This document shows positions 17,698 to 26,204 of a DNA stretch of 64,000 bases, one piece after another. The stretch's first letter is position 1. Every line of letters starts with the position of its first letter. The notes below the pieces were generated by a model. It searched no databases, was not told the origin of the DNA, and saw only the letters and a list, made by a program, of their open reading frames with translations. The position numbers and the translations under genes were made by a program. Source of the DNA: Laspinema sp. D2d (GTDB lineage Bacteria > Cyanobacteriota > Cyanobacteriia > Cyanobacteriales > Laspinemataceae); assembly GCF_025370755.1 (NCBI RefSeq), contig NZ_JAMXFC010000025.1:1-64000 (forward strand). The letters are read 5' to 3'.

Positions 17698-18004
17698 GAT
17701 TAACCTAGCACTGGCGGCCAAACACAAGCTCGATTACTTCGGTTTCTCCCGTGGGTGATCGCATTGAGTTCCAAGCAACCACCAACAGCGAAACCCAAAC
17801 TCGATGACTTCGGTTCCTCCCGTGGGCGATCGCATTGAGTTCTAAGCGAGAACCTGGGACCAAGCTCAAACTTAATGATTCGGTTCCTCTCTGGGGCGAT
17901 TCCCTACGGGATAGCTCCGCTTACCGCATTATCAGTCAGATTCACCTAGCACCGGCGGCGAAATCCAAGCTGGATGATTCGGTCCTTCCCGTGGCGATCG
18001 CATC
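17698..18004. repeat. Four imperfect direct repeats of about 60 bp
   Basis: Units near 17698-17770, 17782-17840, 17848-17900 and 17939-18004 share CAAGCTCGAT, GACTTCGGTTCCTCC and CGTGGGCGATCGCAT. The first and last also share CACCTAGCACCGGCGGC. Unit 3 has a GGATAGCTCCGCTTACCGC small repeat inserted in it (17896-17928). They lie directly after the 3' end of the winged-helix plasmid gene. Confidence 0.7.
17896..17928. repeat. Small dispersed repeat, GCTCCGCTTACCGC type
   Basis: GCGATTCCCTACGGG followed by ATAGCTCCGCTTACCGC. It appears to interrupt one unit of the 60-bp direct repeats. Confidence 0.65.
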
Positions 18005-18025
18005 AAATCAACTTGCACGGATCAA

Positions 18026-19033
18026 CTACTTCCGCCCAAACTTTTTCCGTAGCGAGTCAAAGAATCCCGTGGGTGGCTCAGAGGGTTCGACCTGAGTTCC
18101 CGGGGCAGTCTCAACGCTATAAACTGGCAGGCGCGTCCCTAACTGCTCCACCGGCTGTTTTGACAGTTGGAACAAGAACACACCACGCGGGTTATCAATT
18201 GATTCCCAAGTCGCTTCCACATGAGCCAAAGCCCCACGCACCTGGCTGAGATGGTGCTTTTCGATATCTCCCACTACTTTCTTATCCAGCGGAATCTGAC
18301 AGGCCGCCAGCCTGTCCTTGACCTCCTGAGTGAGGTTGTTTGACGCAGGTCGCGCTACCACACTCACCGTCACCGTTTGCCCCGATGCTGGCGAGTTCGT
18401 TTCATTACTTGCAACCTGCGGAACATTTGTCTCAGTCGGAGTATGTTGCGAAGCCAGGGTTTTTGTTTTAACTGCCGGGGTTACCCGAGATGTTTGGGGG
18501 GCCTCTTCTTCTTGAGCGTTAGCGGGCCAGCCCTCTTTGGTGGGATGACTCTTTTGTAATGAGGTCTTTTGTTTCGATGTGTGACTATCCCGCACGTCGA
18601 TATGAGGACTAGCACTCTCATGGATATGTGGAGACTCACACATCGAGTCTGGCAAGGGTTTCAGCCGTTGGAGTGCCTCGTAGTCCAGGCTGTACCAACC
18701 TCGGTGCCACCAGTGTTGCTTCTTGCGTTTCTCGAACAAAACAAGGCCCAACTCGCGTAGTTTTTCCAGGGCCTGCCGGACCCCCCAGATACTCATCCAG
18801 GGGAATTGCTCTTGCCACGTTTGTAAAGAATTGTGAATCCAGCGACGCCCTTGAGAGTCGGTCTCGCCGGAGTGGCCCTTCATCCAAAAGTCTAGTTGTT
18901 GCAGGACTAGCGCCATATCCACGGCCCAAGTTTTGTACTGGGCATCGTCGATTTGGGCGAGGGTTGCGGCAAGTTCGGGGCATAAAACTAGCCGTGCGGA
19001 TCCAAAAAGGTCCGCAAAAACGGTATTATTCAT
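18026..19033 (-). CDS. Winged-helix plasmid protein, replication-type
   Basis: The 335-residue protein begins MNNTVFADLFGSARLV (ATG 19033, with GGAG 8 bp before it; the ATG at 19054 has no ribosome site). Residues 40-125 look like a winged helix: ALVLQQLDFWM, GRRWIHNSLQTWQEQF, WGVRQALEKLRELGLVLFEK. This pattern is seen in plasmid replication or primosome-type proteins. A Ser/Thr/Pro-rich linker follows, then a C-terminal module (HHLSQVRGALAHVEATWE, then PRGVFLFQLSKQPVEQ) shared with the protein encoded at 41.1-42.1 kb. It may be a plasmid initiator or DNA-binding regulator. The role is inference. Confidence 0.65.
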   Translation of the reverse strand: MNNTVFADLFGSARLVLCPELAATLAQIDDAQYKTWAVDMALVLQQLDFWMKGHSGETDSQGRRWIHNSLQTWQEQFPWMSIWGVRQALEKLRELGLVLFEKRKKQHWWHRGWYSLDYEALQRLKPLPDSMCESPHIHESASPHIDVRDSHTSKQKTSLQKSHPTKEGWPANAQEEEAPQTSRVTPAVKTKTLASQHTPTETNVPQVASNETNSPASGQTVTVSVVARPASNNLTQEVKDRLAACQIPLDKKVVGDIEKHHLSQVRGALAHVEATWESIDNPRGVFLFQLSKQPVEQLGTRLPVYSVETAPGTQVEPSEPPTGFFDSLRKKFGRK

Positions 19034-19230
19034 GATGTCAGCTCCTGGTCTCATCAGGGGTTGGTAGGGTTTGGGGTGGTGCTAACATCCCAAGCCTGTT
19101 CCTTTTATTTTACTACAGCCGCCTGAAAATCTTGCACAGATTTGGCAAAGTTTTGATACAACAGATAATCAGTCTCAATGCAGCTTGAGCGTTAGAATCG
19201 GGTTGGTTTCATTCGTTTGCCTTCACTGCC

Positions 19231-20220
19231 ATGAACAAGACATTAGCCGAAGCGAAAGCCATCCATCGCCAGGGCTTAGAAATTGCCAAGCGCTCGGATT
19301 GGTTCCAAAAGCTGGACCGTCGCTATCGCAAGGTGGATGGTTACGAGCCGTTCTCCACTGCTGCGAAAAACCTCGCCTACAATTTGGTGGCAGCGGAGTC
19401 CGGTTTCGTGGGAGGGTTGCTCGAACCGCAACGAATGTTAGACGATTTTGCGTGGAGTGCGGTAATTTCTTCGGCCTGGACTCTAGCTTACAACCCGTTC
19501 CCAGTCTGGTGGCTGCACCGAAATTTGTTTGAAGCGTTTGAGGCGTCGGACCTGCCCAAGGCGATTGCGGATTTGCAGGTGAGCGCACCGTTTGGGATGA
19601 TTATGTTGCCGCGAGATAGAATCCTCAACCCGGATGGCGAACCCTGTGACTGGATTTTCTTTCAGCATCTGTCCCAAGGGTCCGTGCCACCCACGTTGCG
19701 CTTTGGGCGGCATACGATTCAATTCCAGCCCGTAGAATGCGAAAAGTTGCGCTGGGTTACGGTACTCAGAAATGGCACATCTTACGCCAGCCTTGTCGAA
19801 ATCAACGGCGATGAACTCGTTCGGGGCAACTTTTCGATGGGGACTCAGTGTTTGACTGACAGCAACCAAGACCTGACCCTCGAACAACAATTCCAGTTAA
19901 CTCTCGAAAAAATTGTCTTGCAAACGCTCCTTTACCTCCAAATCCGCCCCGATGATTTGCTGGCTCCCACGAACGCGGTCCGCATCTCTAACAAGGGCCA
20001 AGGGTTTGCTGGCAAGAAATCTGACAAGGACCGGCTCAATCCGCTTATCCTCGGGCAACAGTTTCAGCCTCAGACTGAACGCATCTCACGTTCTGCTCAC
20101 TCAACCCATGCCACCCCCCGGACTCACTGGCGGCGAGGTCACTGGCGGAGGGTGGCAGTCGGCGAGGGACGGCAAGAACGGAAATGGCGATGGATTCAGC
20201 CGGTCTTGGTCAATGGGTGA
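19231..20220 (+). CDS. Protein with AcrVA2-like C-terminal motif
   Basis: A 329-residue basic protein. The C-terminus reads THWRRGHWRRVAVGEGRQE and ends WRWIQPVLVNG. An RRGHW...G.G......W..P..VN ending is what I remember from AcrVA2, an anti-CRISPR that removes Cas12a mRNA, and from its many plasmid-borne relatives. Before it, LEKIVLQTLLYLQIRPDDL would match a helical part of that family. The N-terminal 200 residues (beta-rich, with a LPKAIADLQVSAPFGMIMLP segment) are not otherwise recognised. It stands alone, about 200 bp from the divergent winged-helix gene. The AcrVA2 relation is from memory and needs a profile search; being a general plasmid protein is the alternative. Confidence 0.6.
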   Translation: MNKTLAEAKAIHRQGLEIAKRSDWFQKLDRRYRKVDGYEPFSTAAKNLAYNLVAAESGFVGGLLEPQRMLDDFAWSAVISSAWTLAYNPFPVWWLHRNLFEAFEASDLPKAIADLQVSAPFGMIMLPRDRILNPDGEPCDWIFFQHLSQGSVPPTLRFGRHTIQFQPVECEKLRWVTVLRNGTSYASLVEINGDELVRGNFSMGTQCLTDSNQDLTLEQQFQLTLEKIVLQTLLYLQIRPDDLLAPTNAVRISNKGQGFAGKKSDKDRLNPLILGQQFQPQTERISRSAHSTHATPRTHWRRGHWRRVAVGEGRQERKWRWIQPVLVNG

Positions 20221-20350
20221 GGGGTTGCACTGAGCCGATAACTGGAGGCGATAGTGCTTACCTGAACTGGCATTCTAACGGTCGGGGGTGATACTTGCTG
20301 GTAAACGAGCCTCTATGCAAGAACTGTGACAATTTGGGACCGAGTTGGAT

Positions 20351-20384
20351 GCGATAAGCCTACACCCGGGCTGGTGCTTACCGC
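20351..20384. repeat. Small dispersed repeat, GCTTACCGC type
   Basis: GCGATAAGCCTACACC then CGGGCTGGTGCTTACCGC. A diverged copy of the family, in the gap between the AcrVA2-like gene and the DUF4087-like gene. The rest of this gap (20.22-20.57 kb) holds nothing recognisable. Confidence 0.5.
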
Positions 20385-20566
20385 AACCGGGAATAAGCCT
20401 TGCAAATAGGGAACTTTCATCTTAACTTGGCTGAGTCTGGTTCCATCTTTTGTACCAATCGCCTTGACCGGCCTCAGTTGTACTTGGCAGTCATAGTCAG
20501 TGCTACAATCCGTAATATTATCGCCTCGCCTGCTTCAAACGTTATTTGCGGAATAAATACCAGACT

Positions 20567-20923
20567 ATGCAAAAAATTGGATGGGTTACGCTTGCTTTAA
20601 TTTCCACCGCCCTTCCCGCCACGGCGACCGAACTCCGTTGTGGCTGGCTGCGAAATCCAACGCCAGCCAACTGGTTGTTAACCGATAGAGACACAACCTG
20701 GACGATTGGAGCGCAGGGTGGCTATCAAGCTCAAGGCATGGAAAATATTCCTGACCTTGGCGAGGAATATGTCCGAACGAATGTCAATTACGGATATGGT
20801 TGCGCCTGTTTGGAAGTCGTCACCGATAGCGAACGAGACCGAATTGTTCGGATTGAAGGCGGGGAAGCCCTAGAGTTGAGCGTGTGTCGCACTGACCCAG
20901 ATTTGCCTCCGATGCGGCGGTGA
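20567..20923 (+). CDS. Exported DUF4087-like protein
   Basis: The 118-residue product begins with a signal peptide, MQKIGWVTLALISTALPATA, cut probably after ATA. The mature part has RCGWLRNPTP, LLTDRDTTWTIGAQGGYQA and NYGYGCACLEV, which I recognise as the DUF4087 family of small secreted proteins with conserved Cys and Trp. The Cys residues (RCGW, GCAC and a later VCRT) could form disulfides in the periplasm. An in-frame TTG at 20546 is an alternative start but leaves a poorer signal peptide. Function unknown. Confidence 0.75.
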   Translation: MQKIGWVTLALISTALPATATELRCGWLRNPTPANWLLTDRDTTWTIGAQGGYQAQGMENIPDLGEEYVRTNVNYGYGCACLEVVTDSERDRIVRIEGGEALELSVCRTDPDLPPMRR

Positions 20924-20967
20924 GTCCCTTGCATTGAGCGTTTGCCGCACCGGCGGGAGGAATAATC

Positions 20968-21264
20968 ATGACACTTTCCAAGTTTCAGCAAGACTGGTGG
21001 GATACTCTAGCTCCCGATGAGCAGACTCAAGCTGATTTGATAGTGCGGCAGGATGTGCTCGGGGCATTCATTGCTTTGATTCCAACCAGTGCGGGCTATG
21101 GGAATTTTTGGCAAGCTCGGGGGTTCGACTCGGAAAGAGCCAAGGCGTTTCTATGCAAAGAACTCAGGATGCAACGGTTGCTCGGGAATCTGGAGAAACC
21201 TGGCAATCCGGTTGAGTTTCTGGAAGTCTGGTTTGAACTGGATGAGCGATGCGATCGCAAGTAG
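20968..21264 (+). CDS. Small protein, unknown
   Basis: A 98-residue acidic, Trp-rich protein (MTLSKFQQDWWDTLAPDEQ ... VEFLEVWFELDERCDRK). The ribosome binding site GGAGG sits 7 bp before the ATG, so the start is secure. It follows the DUF4087-like gene by 44 bp and may be cotranscribed. The last codons run into a HIP1 site. No domain recognised. Confidence 0.6.
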   Translation: MTLSKFQQDWWDTLAPDEQTQADLIVRQDVLGAFIALIPTSAGYGNFWQARGFDSERAKAFLCKELRMQRLLGNLEKPGNPVEFLEVWFELDERCDRK

Positions 21265-21283
21265 GCATAGCTGATGCTTACCG
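21250..21283. repeat. Small dispersed repeat, GCATAGCT-GCTTACCGC type
   Basis: GCGATCGCAAGTAGGC then ATAGCTGATGCTTACCGCC. It overlaps the end of the preceding gene. The first half, GCGATCGCAAGTAGGCATAG, recurs exactly at 26.46 kb. Confidence 0.55.
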
Positions 21284-21353
21284 CCTGGAATGAAACCTCA
21301 CATTGAATTGAGTTGGGAGAGGCGTCGCAACTGGCTGAATCCTCAAACTGTTA

Positions 21354-21370
21354 GCGCTGAGAGTTTTGGT
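21354..21370. repeat. Dispersed palindromic repeat
   Basis: CAAACTGTTAGCGCTGAG followed by AGTTTTGG. A degenerate copy. From here to 21842 there is only a weak plus-strand open frame starting at ATG 21525 (about 62 codons), which I do not call as a gene. Confidence 0.5.
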
Positions 21371-21842
21371 GGAAGTCATCGCAACTAACACCCCAAGACC
21401 GACCGGAGTGACTTAGCCGGTCCCCAGTTGAAACCCTTGCAGATAAGGAGTTTTTGCCTCGGATGGGCCTACCCGATCCCGTTGGGTTTCGCTGGATTCT
21501 GATGGATTGGCACAAGCGATCGCCATGACCGAATTCAACAATTGCTGGACCCAGGGACCCGCCACCGGCTATGTTCTGAGCGATCGCCTCTTAAAACTAC
21601 ACTTTTGCTTGATGGTGTCCGGTTCTCCTGTGCAGACTTTAAATTTAGAGAGTTATGACACTAAAACTGCCTCGAATCTATTCCTTAAGATAGAGACGAA
21701 TTGTCAAACTTAGTGAATATAAAGAGAAAGCGTTGCTACAAAAAAACAGTTTTTTGACTTGGGAATCAGGGGATTTGCCAGGTATATCACATTTTAATGA
21801 TGGAAGTATAACGCAAAATAGTTTGAATTTAAACTTAAAACA

Positions 21843-23291
21843 ATGACTAAGAAATTCATCTCGCGTCAGACGGACTTACCCCGGCAACCCGCAAAAAGCC
21901 CTTTTTCTCCCCGTCCGTTTTCGCCTGCTGTGCAAGCAAAAGCGCAAGACAATCCCACTGCTGCTCCTTTAGTGGAGCATTCGCCCCAAAATAGTAATCT
22001 ACTTTCTCGCCTGACCCATTCCGAACCCGTATCTGAATCGCAACAAATCGGGTCGGAAGTTGGCAGGGAAGGCCCAGGCAATCAGCATAAGATTCAACGG
22101 AAACGTCAAGATAATCTCGCTCAAGTCTCAGCGGTTCCACCCACGCCTCCATCTACTTCACGTTTTCCTATCCAAGCCAAGCTGACTGTCGGCGATGTGG
22201 GGGATAAACACGAGCAGGAAACCCACCGGGTGGCGCGGCAAATGGCCAATCGCATCCAGGCTCCTCAAGCCAATCTCCAAAGCAGTGATTCCAATCCCAT
22301 TCAGCGGAAAATCTCCAGTGAAAAGACGGCTGAACCGATACAAGCCAAAGGAGATAAACCCGCCAATCAAACGGGATTACCGGATAACCTCAAAGCCGAA
22401 ATCGAAAATCTATCAGGATATTCCCTAGATGATGTCAGGGTCCATTACAACTCGCCAAAACCCGCCCAATTACAGGCATTAGCTTACACCCAAGGCACTG
22501 AGATTCATGTAGCGCCTGGACAAGAGAAGCATTTACCCCATGAAGCATGGCACGTTGTCCAGCAGAAGCAAGGAAGGGTGAAGCCGACCATACAAATGAA
22601 GGGGACACAGATTAACGATGATCAGGGTTTGGAGAGAGAAGCAGATCTGATGGGCCAGAAAGCAAAAATATCAGGAGACAGCAAAGACAGGCAAACTCAG
22701 GTGCAATCCGAAAATAAAAGAGGACCAATAGGATTGCCAGATAATCTCAAAAGCTGTCAGTTAATGGGAAATTATTTTAAGAACAATCTTCCTATTCAAT
22801 TGGTTAAAGAGTATAAGCATTTAGTTATAGACAAACAAGACGTGGGATTGGATGCACTGCGTGAATCTTTGAATGAAAACGGCTTGCAAACAGCAGAAAA
22901 CAGGAATATTTCTCTGTCGGAAGGCAGTGAAAAACTAGGACACCACCAGCACGTTTTTATGTGGGATAGTTCAAAGAAAGGAATTCAAGGTTCAATTGGT
23001 ATTGAGTCACAGGGGGAAGTAGTAAAAGTCAGGATTAGAATGCAAGGATTAAGTGAGCCAACTTGGTATAGCAGAGGAACTTTAAAAGGTGATAATATGG
23101 GGCCATTAGGTGGAAAATCTACAACTGGAGCATGGGCTTATGAGGGAGATATTCCACGGAAATATTTATTTATTGATGGAATGGATAGTGTCAGTCAACC
23201 TGGTTTTGAAAGTTGGTATGAAGGAAAGGGCTGGCCAGACGATCATGCAGAATTAGCATTAAGAAGATATGGCTATACTGAGATACTTTGA
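21843..23291 (+). CDS. DUF4157 (eCIS-core) protein with C-terminal effector-like domain
   Basis: The 482-residue protein has a Pro/Gln-rich disordered N-terminus, a first eCIS-core-like segment (IQAKLTVGDVGDKHEQE ... VARQMANRIQ) and the DUF4157 core at about 185-250: LKAEIENLSGYSLDDVRVHY, then the metal-binding-like HEAWHVVQQKQGRVKPT. DUF4157 marks cargo or processing factors of extracellular contractile injection systems and also polymorphic-toxin-like proteins. Residues 310-482 form a separate globular domain (YKHLVIDKQDVGLDALRESL ... LGHHQHVFMWDSS ... FESWYEGKGWPDDHAEL) that could be an effector, perhaps an ADP-ribosyltransferase-like fold. No injection-system structural gene is in the window. 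The core call is firm; the effector call is a guess. Confidence 0.85.
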   Translation: MTKKFISRQTDLPRQPAKSPFSPRPFSPAVQAKAQDNPTAAPLVEHSPQNSNLLSRLTHSEPVSESQQIGSEVGREGPGNQHKIQRKRQDNLAQVSAVPPTPPSTSRFPIQAKLTVGDVGDKHEQETHRVARQMANRIQAPQANLQSSDSNPIQRKISSEKTAEPIQAKGDKPANQTGLPDNLKAEIENLSGYSLDDVRVHYNSPKPAQLQALAYTQGTEIHVAPGQEKHLPHEAWHVVQQKQGRVKPTIQMKGTQINDDQGLEREADLMGQKAKISGDSKDRQTQVQSENKRGPIGLPDNLKSCQLMGNYFKNNLPIQLVKEYKHLVIDKQDVGLDALRESLNENGLQTAENRNISLSEGSEKLGHHQHVFMWDSSKKGIQGSIGIESQGEVVKVRIRMQGLSEPTWYSRGTLKGDNMGPLGGKSTTGAWAYEGDIPRKYLFIDGMDSVSQPGFESWYEGKGWPDDHAELALRRYGYTEIL

Positions 23292-23471
23292 TAATTTGGT
23301 AGGATTACGGCTTTTGTAGGGCGTCAATAAAATGAAACCTACCTTCTTACCTTCAATACTATATCCTGACCCGAAAGAGGGAAATAATGGTGGATTCTGG
23401 CAGTTATTGGCTGAGTTTTTGTCGGTTGCCAACTTAAATATCGTCTTGCCAAATTAATGTCGCTAAACTTG

Positions 23472-23513
23472 ATAGCCTGAATCCCTCTGTGCATAAAGGT
23501 TCAGGCTATTTTT
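23472..23513 (+). terminator. Rho-independent terminator
   Basis: Perfect stem ATAGCCTGAA / TTCAGGCTAT, loop of about 18 bases, then TTTTT. It is 180 bp after the DUF4157 gene stop and is the strongest terminator in this part of the window. Confidence 0.8.
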
Positions 23514-23802
23514 ACACGAGGACCCACCCCAAACTAGGCTTGACAAATTAAATGTCGTCTTTTGTAATTTTGACAAATTAGAGGTCGTTTCTTGTAAAAG
23601 GTATTGGCAAGGGATTGTAAGTAGGCTTCTTCTGCGCCATCGGTAACGGGAGAATCAGAAATCAGATAACTGCCGAAACCGTGGGAGAAGCACCGACAAA
23701 CTGATTGATTGCTGGGCGACATTAATCTGTCAACGGCGACAAATAATGTGGCAACCGATAGTTTTGCTGTGATGGTATTCGCCTCTTAGGACTGAAGCGG
23801 GA

Positions 23803-23827
23803 AATAACTCTCAACGCTGACAGTTAG
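23803..23827. repeat. Dispersed palindromic repeat
   Basis: AATAACTCTCAACG and CTGACAGTTAG arms. Confidence 0.6.
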
Positions 23828-23895
23828 GGAACTCCAAAAAATAAAACCTCCAGAACGTTCGTTCGTAGTTCCGGATCAACGGAGTAGCCCAGTCA

Positions 23896-23951
23896 ATGTA
23901 GGGGCGCAATGTGCAGGCTTTTTAGAGGGCTTGTACATTGCGCCCCTACAT
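23896..23951. repeat. 17-bp perfect inverted repeat element
   Basis: ATGTAGGGGCGCAATGT and ACATTGCGCCCCTACAT are perfect inverted copies around 22 bases. GTAGGGGCGCAATG-type hairpins are common dispersed elements in cyanobacterial genomes. No target duplication is visible. Between 23.29 and 24.04 kb nothing else but the terminator and one palindromic repeat is seen. Confidence 0.75.
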
Positions 23952-24040
23952 TTCCTTTCAGTTGAACGGTTGGATGATTTATTTTTTGTAATCCCCTTAT
24001 TTTAAAGATGGCCGTTTAGTTTCAGAGGCGATCGCCACCC

Positions 24041-24316
24041 ATGCCCAAACTCCCCGAATGCCACACCTGCCGATACAACGCTCAGAATTACTTGTTAGTC
24101 TGCGCCCTGCATCCATCGGGACCCACGGGCGAGACCTGCAAAGACTACGACCCAAGCACATCATTAATACATATACCCTTTCAAGACTTTCTCGGACTGG
24201 GCGAACTCGTGGACATTGAAGCCCCAATCAACAATCCCTATCACGATGAAGCCGAGGAAAATTGGGCACCAGACGGCTGGCAGTTTGTCAGTGGTGAGTT
24301 ACGGCGGGTGGATTGA
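24041..24316 (+). CDS. Small Cys-containing protein, paralogue 1
   Basis: A 91-residue acidic protein: CHTCRYNAQNYLLVCALHP carries CxxC and a later Cys-His, then GETCKDYDP, FQDFLGLGE, and the C-terminal NPYHDEAEENWAPDGWQF. It may bind a metal through the four N-terminal Cys residues. It is clearly paralogous to the protein at 25875-26183. Each copy follows a DUF4157 gene, so the pair may be a linked unit. No function is known to me. Confidence 0.72.
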   Translation: MPKLPECHTCRYNAQNYLLVCALHPSGPTGETCKDYDPSTSLIHIPFQDFLGLGELVDIEAPINNPYHDEAEENWAPDGWQFVSGELRRVD

Positions 24317-24583
24317 GGCAGTGGAATAGACGATCGCATTGTTGCGGAGCAGCTTTCCCCCTGATTCAGTTTGGCAAGCCAGACAGGGCGAAATTTTTCT
24401 CTATTCAGATAAAAAATAATAAGATAATTATGTGCATCATTTACGCAAAATGTCAATTAACTAAGGGATAGTATTTTTATTTTTCAAGGCAAATCAACCG
24501 CGACGTTCGGAGAATTTACTAAATAGATTTTAGCCAGATAAAATGAAGCTCTAAAGCAAAATCGAATAAATCAGGTCAACACT

Positions 24584-25627
24584 ATGGCATTACGGTCCAA
24601 AATCCAACGGAATCAACCGACAAACTTTAAACCAGCTCCTAAAACTGGAATGTTTCAATCGCGTCCGTTTGCGGCACCTAAATCCGCATCCTCGCAGACT
24701 CCAGAAGTTCAGGCCAAAGCAAAAACTCAGTCTCAATCTAACCGCCTCAGCTACGTTGATTTTTCAGTACCGCCAACGATTCAACCTAAGTTAACCATTG
24801 GCGCACCGGGTGACAAGTATGAGCAAGAAGCTGACACCGTTGCCCGAAAAGTTGTGCAGCAAGTCAACTCATCTGGGTCGGGAGCAAGTGAAACCGTGCA
24901 GCGTCAGAGTCCCACGCTCTCCATTCAACCCAAGCTGTCTTTTCCCACACGATCAATACAACGTCGAAAAGAAGAAGCAACCCCTGACTTGGAATCCTCC
25001 ATCAGCCGCGCTAAAGGTGGCGGGTCTCCACTAGATAATGCCACTCGTCCCAAAATGGAGAGTGCGTTTGGTGCAGATTTTGGCGGCGTGCGTGTTCATA
25101 CCGATGCTAGTTCAGATATGTTAAGTCGGTCTATCAGCGCTCGTGCTTTTACGACAGGACAGCACATTTTCTTTAAGAAAGGCGAATACAATCCGAGTAG
25201 TGCTGGAGGACAAGAGTTGTTGGCTCATGAGTTGACTCATGTCGTTCAGCAAGCCGGTAATAATTCAGGGGCTGTTATGAAATCTGAATCACATATTCAG
25301 AGATTCCCTACACCAGAAAAATCTAACAAGAAAAATGAGGAAATTAAGGTAAATTCACAGGCAGAAATTAATCTCGAAAAAGAAAATTTGAAAGAACAAC
25401 ATCAAGAAGAAATGGCATTACTGACTCAGAAAAAAGTTTTAAGAGAATCACAACCAAACTTTAAAGCCTTGCCACCCAAAGAAAAAGAACTTTTGGAACA
25501 AGAGTTTAAGCGTGAACAAGAAGATTTAAAAATCAAGCAAAAAGAAGAAAATGAACAGCTTGAAGACAAAGAGAGTATCAACAAGAACCAGCCAAAATCC
25601 GGAAATATCCTACCAAGAAATAAATAA
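24584..25627 (+). CDS. DUF4157 (eCIS-core) protein with coiled-coil tail
   Basis: The 347-residue protein has the same disordered N-terminus type as its neighbour, an IQPKLTIGAPGDKYEQEADTV segment, and a canonical DUF4157 core: AKGGGSPLDNATRPKMESAF, GGVRVHTDASSD, ARAFTTGQHIFFKKGEY and HELTHVVQQAG (about residues 214-224), with the HExxH zinc-peptidase-like motif. The C-terminal 100 residues are highly charged helix (KENLKEQHQEEMALLTQKK; FKREQEDLKIKQKEE), probably coiled coil, in contrast to the globular tail of the first DUF4157 protein. It could be an injection-system cargo or a self-processing leader. The tail ends abruptly with NKNQPKSGNILPRNK. Confidence 0.85.
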   Translation: MALRSKIQRNQPTNFKPAPKTGMFQSRPFAAPKSASSQTPEVQAKAKTQSQSNRLSYVDFSVPPTIQPKLTIGAPGDKYEQEADTVARKVVQQVNSSGSGASETVQRQSPTLSIQPKLSFPTRSIQRRKEEATPDLESSISRAKGGGSPLDNATRPKMESAFGADFGGVRVHTDASSDMLSRSISARAFTTGQHIFFKKGEYNPSSAGGQELLAHELTHVVQQAGNNSGAVMKSESHIQRFPTPEKSNKKNEEIKVNSQAEINLEKENLKEQHQEEMALLTQKKVLRESQPNFKALPPKEKELLEQEFKREQEDLKIKQKEENEQLEDKESINKNQPKSGNILPRNK

Positions 25628-25874
25628 AAAGTAATTTTACATTAAAAGAATGAAATGCAAAAACCCACGGGAATGACCGGCAGTTGTTGGAGATGTCTAT
25701 TGACACCGGCATAAAGCTGTTTCGACTCACTAGAGTCTCATTCCTCATTATCTTCAGCGGCGGAATACTCGAACGTTTCCATTGAGGATGCGATCGCACC
25801 GTGGTCCAGTTACTTTGCCATATTTTCACCGGCGCTTAATCGGACAACGGTTAGCGTTCTTGTAGTTATGGGGT

Positions 25875-26183
25875 ATGCAAAAATTGAATCACACCAGCTT
25901 GCCGCCACCCATGCTCAAACCAGAATGCAACTCCTGCCGATATCACTCCCACCATTACGCCCTCTTTTGTACCGTTCATTCATCGGGGCCATCGCAAGAA
26001 ACTTGCTTGGACCATGACCCAGACCCTAACTCAGAAACCCGACAGTTTCAAGATTTCCTCGGACTGGGGGAAACCGTGAACATTGAAGCTCCCATCACCA
26101 ATCCCTATCACGATGCGCCCGAGGAAAACTGGACACCGGACGGCTGGCAATTTGTCGGTGGGCAACTGCGGCGGGTGGAGTAG
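25875..26183 (+). CDS. Small Cys-containing protein, paralogue 2
   Basis: A 102-residue relative of the protein at 24041-24316: CNSCRYHSHHYALFCTVH, then QETCLDHDPD, FQDFLGLGETVNIEAPITNP and APEENWTPDGWQFVG. The N-terminus is about 11 residues longer (MQKLNHTSLPPPMLK). The start could also be the ATG inside (MLKPEC). As with paralogue 1, the gene follows a DUF4157 gene, by about 250 bp. Confidence 0.7.
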   Translation: MQKLNHTSLPPPMLKPECNSCRYHSHHYALFCTVHSSGPSQETCLDHDPDPNSETRQFQDFLGLGETVNIEAPITNPYHDAPEENWTPDGWQFVGGQLRRVE

Positions 26184-26204
26184 GCGATCGCCTGGTTTTC
26201 AACC

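Noticed and set aside
21525-21713. Small frame MTEFNNCWTQGPATGYVLSD
   Set aside because: It begins well but ends in an AT-rich part, with no ribosome site (a HIP1 site stands there). Not enough to call a gene.
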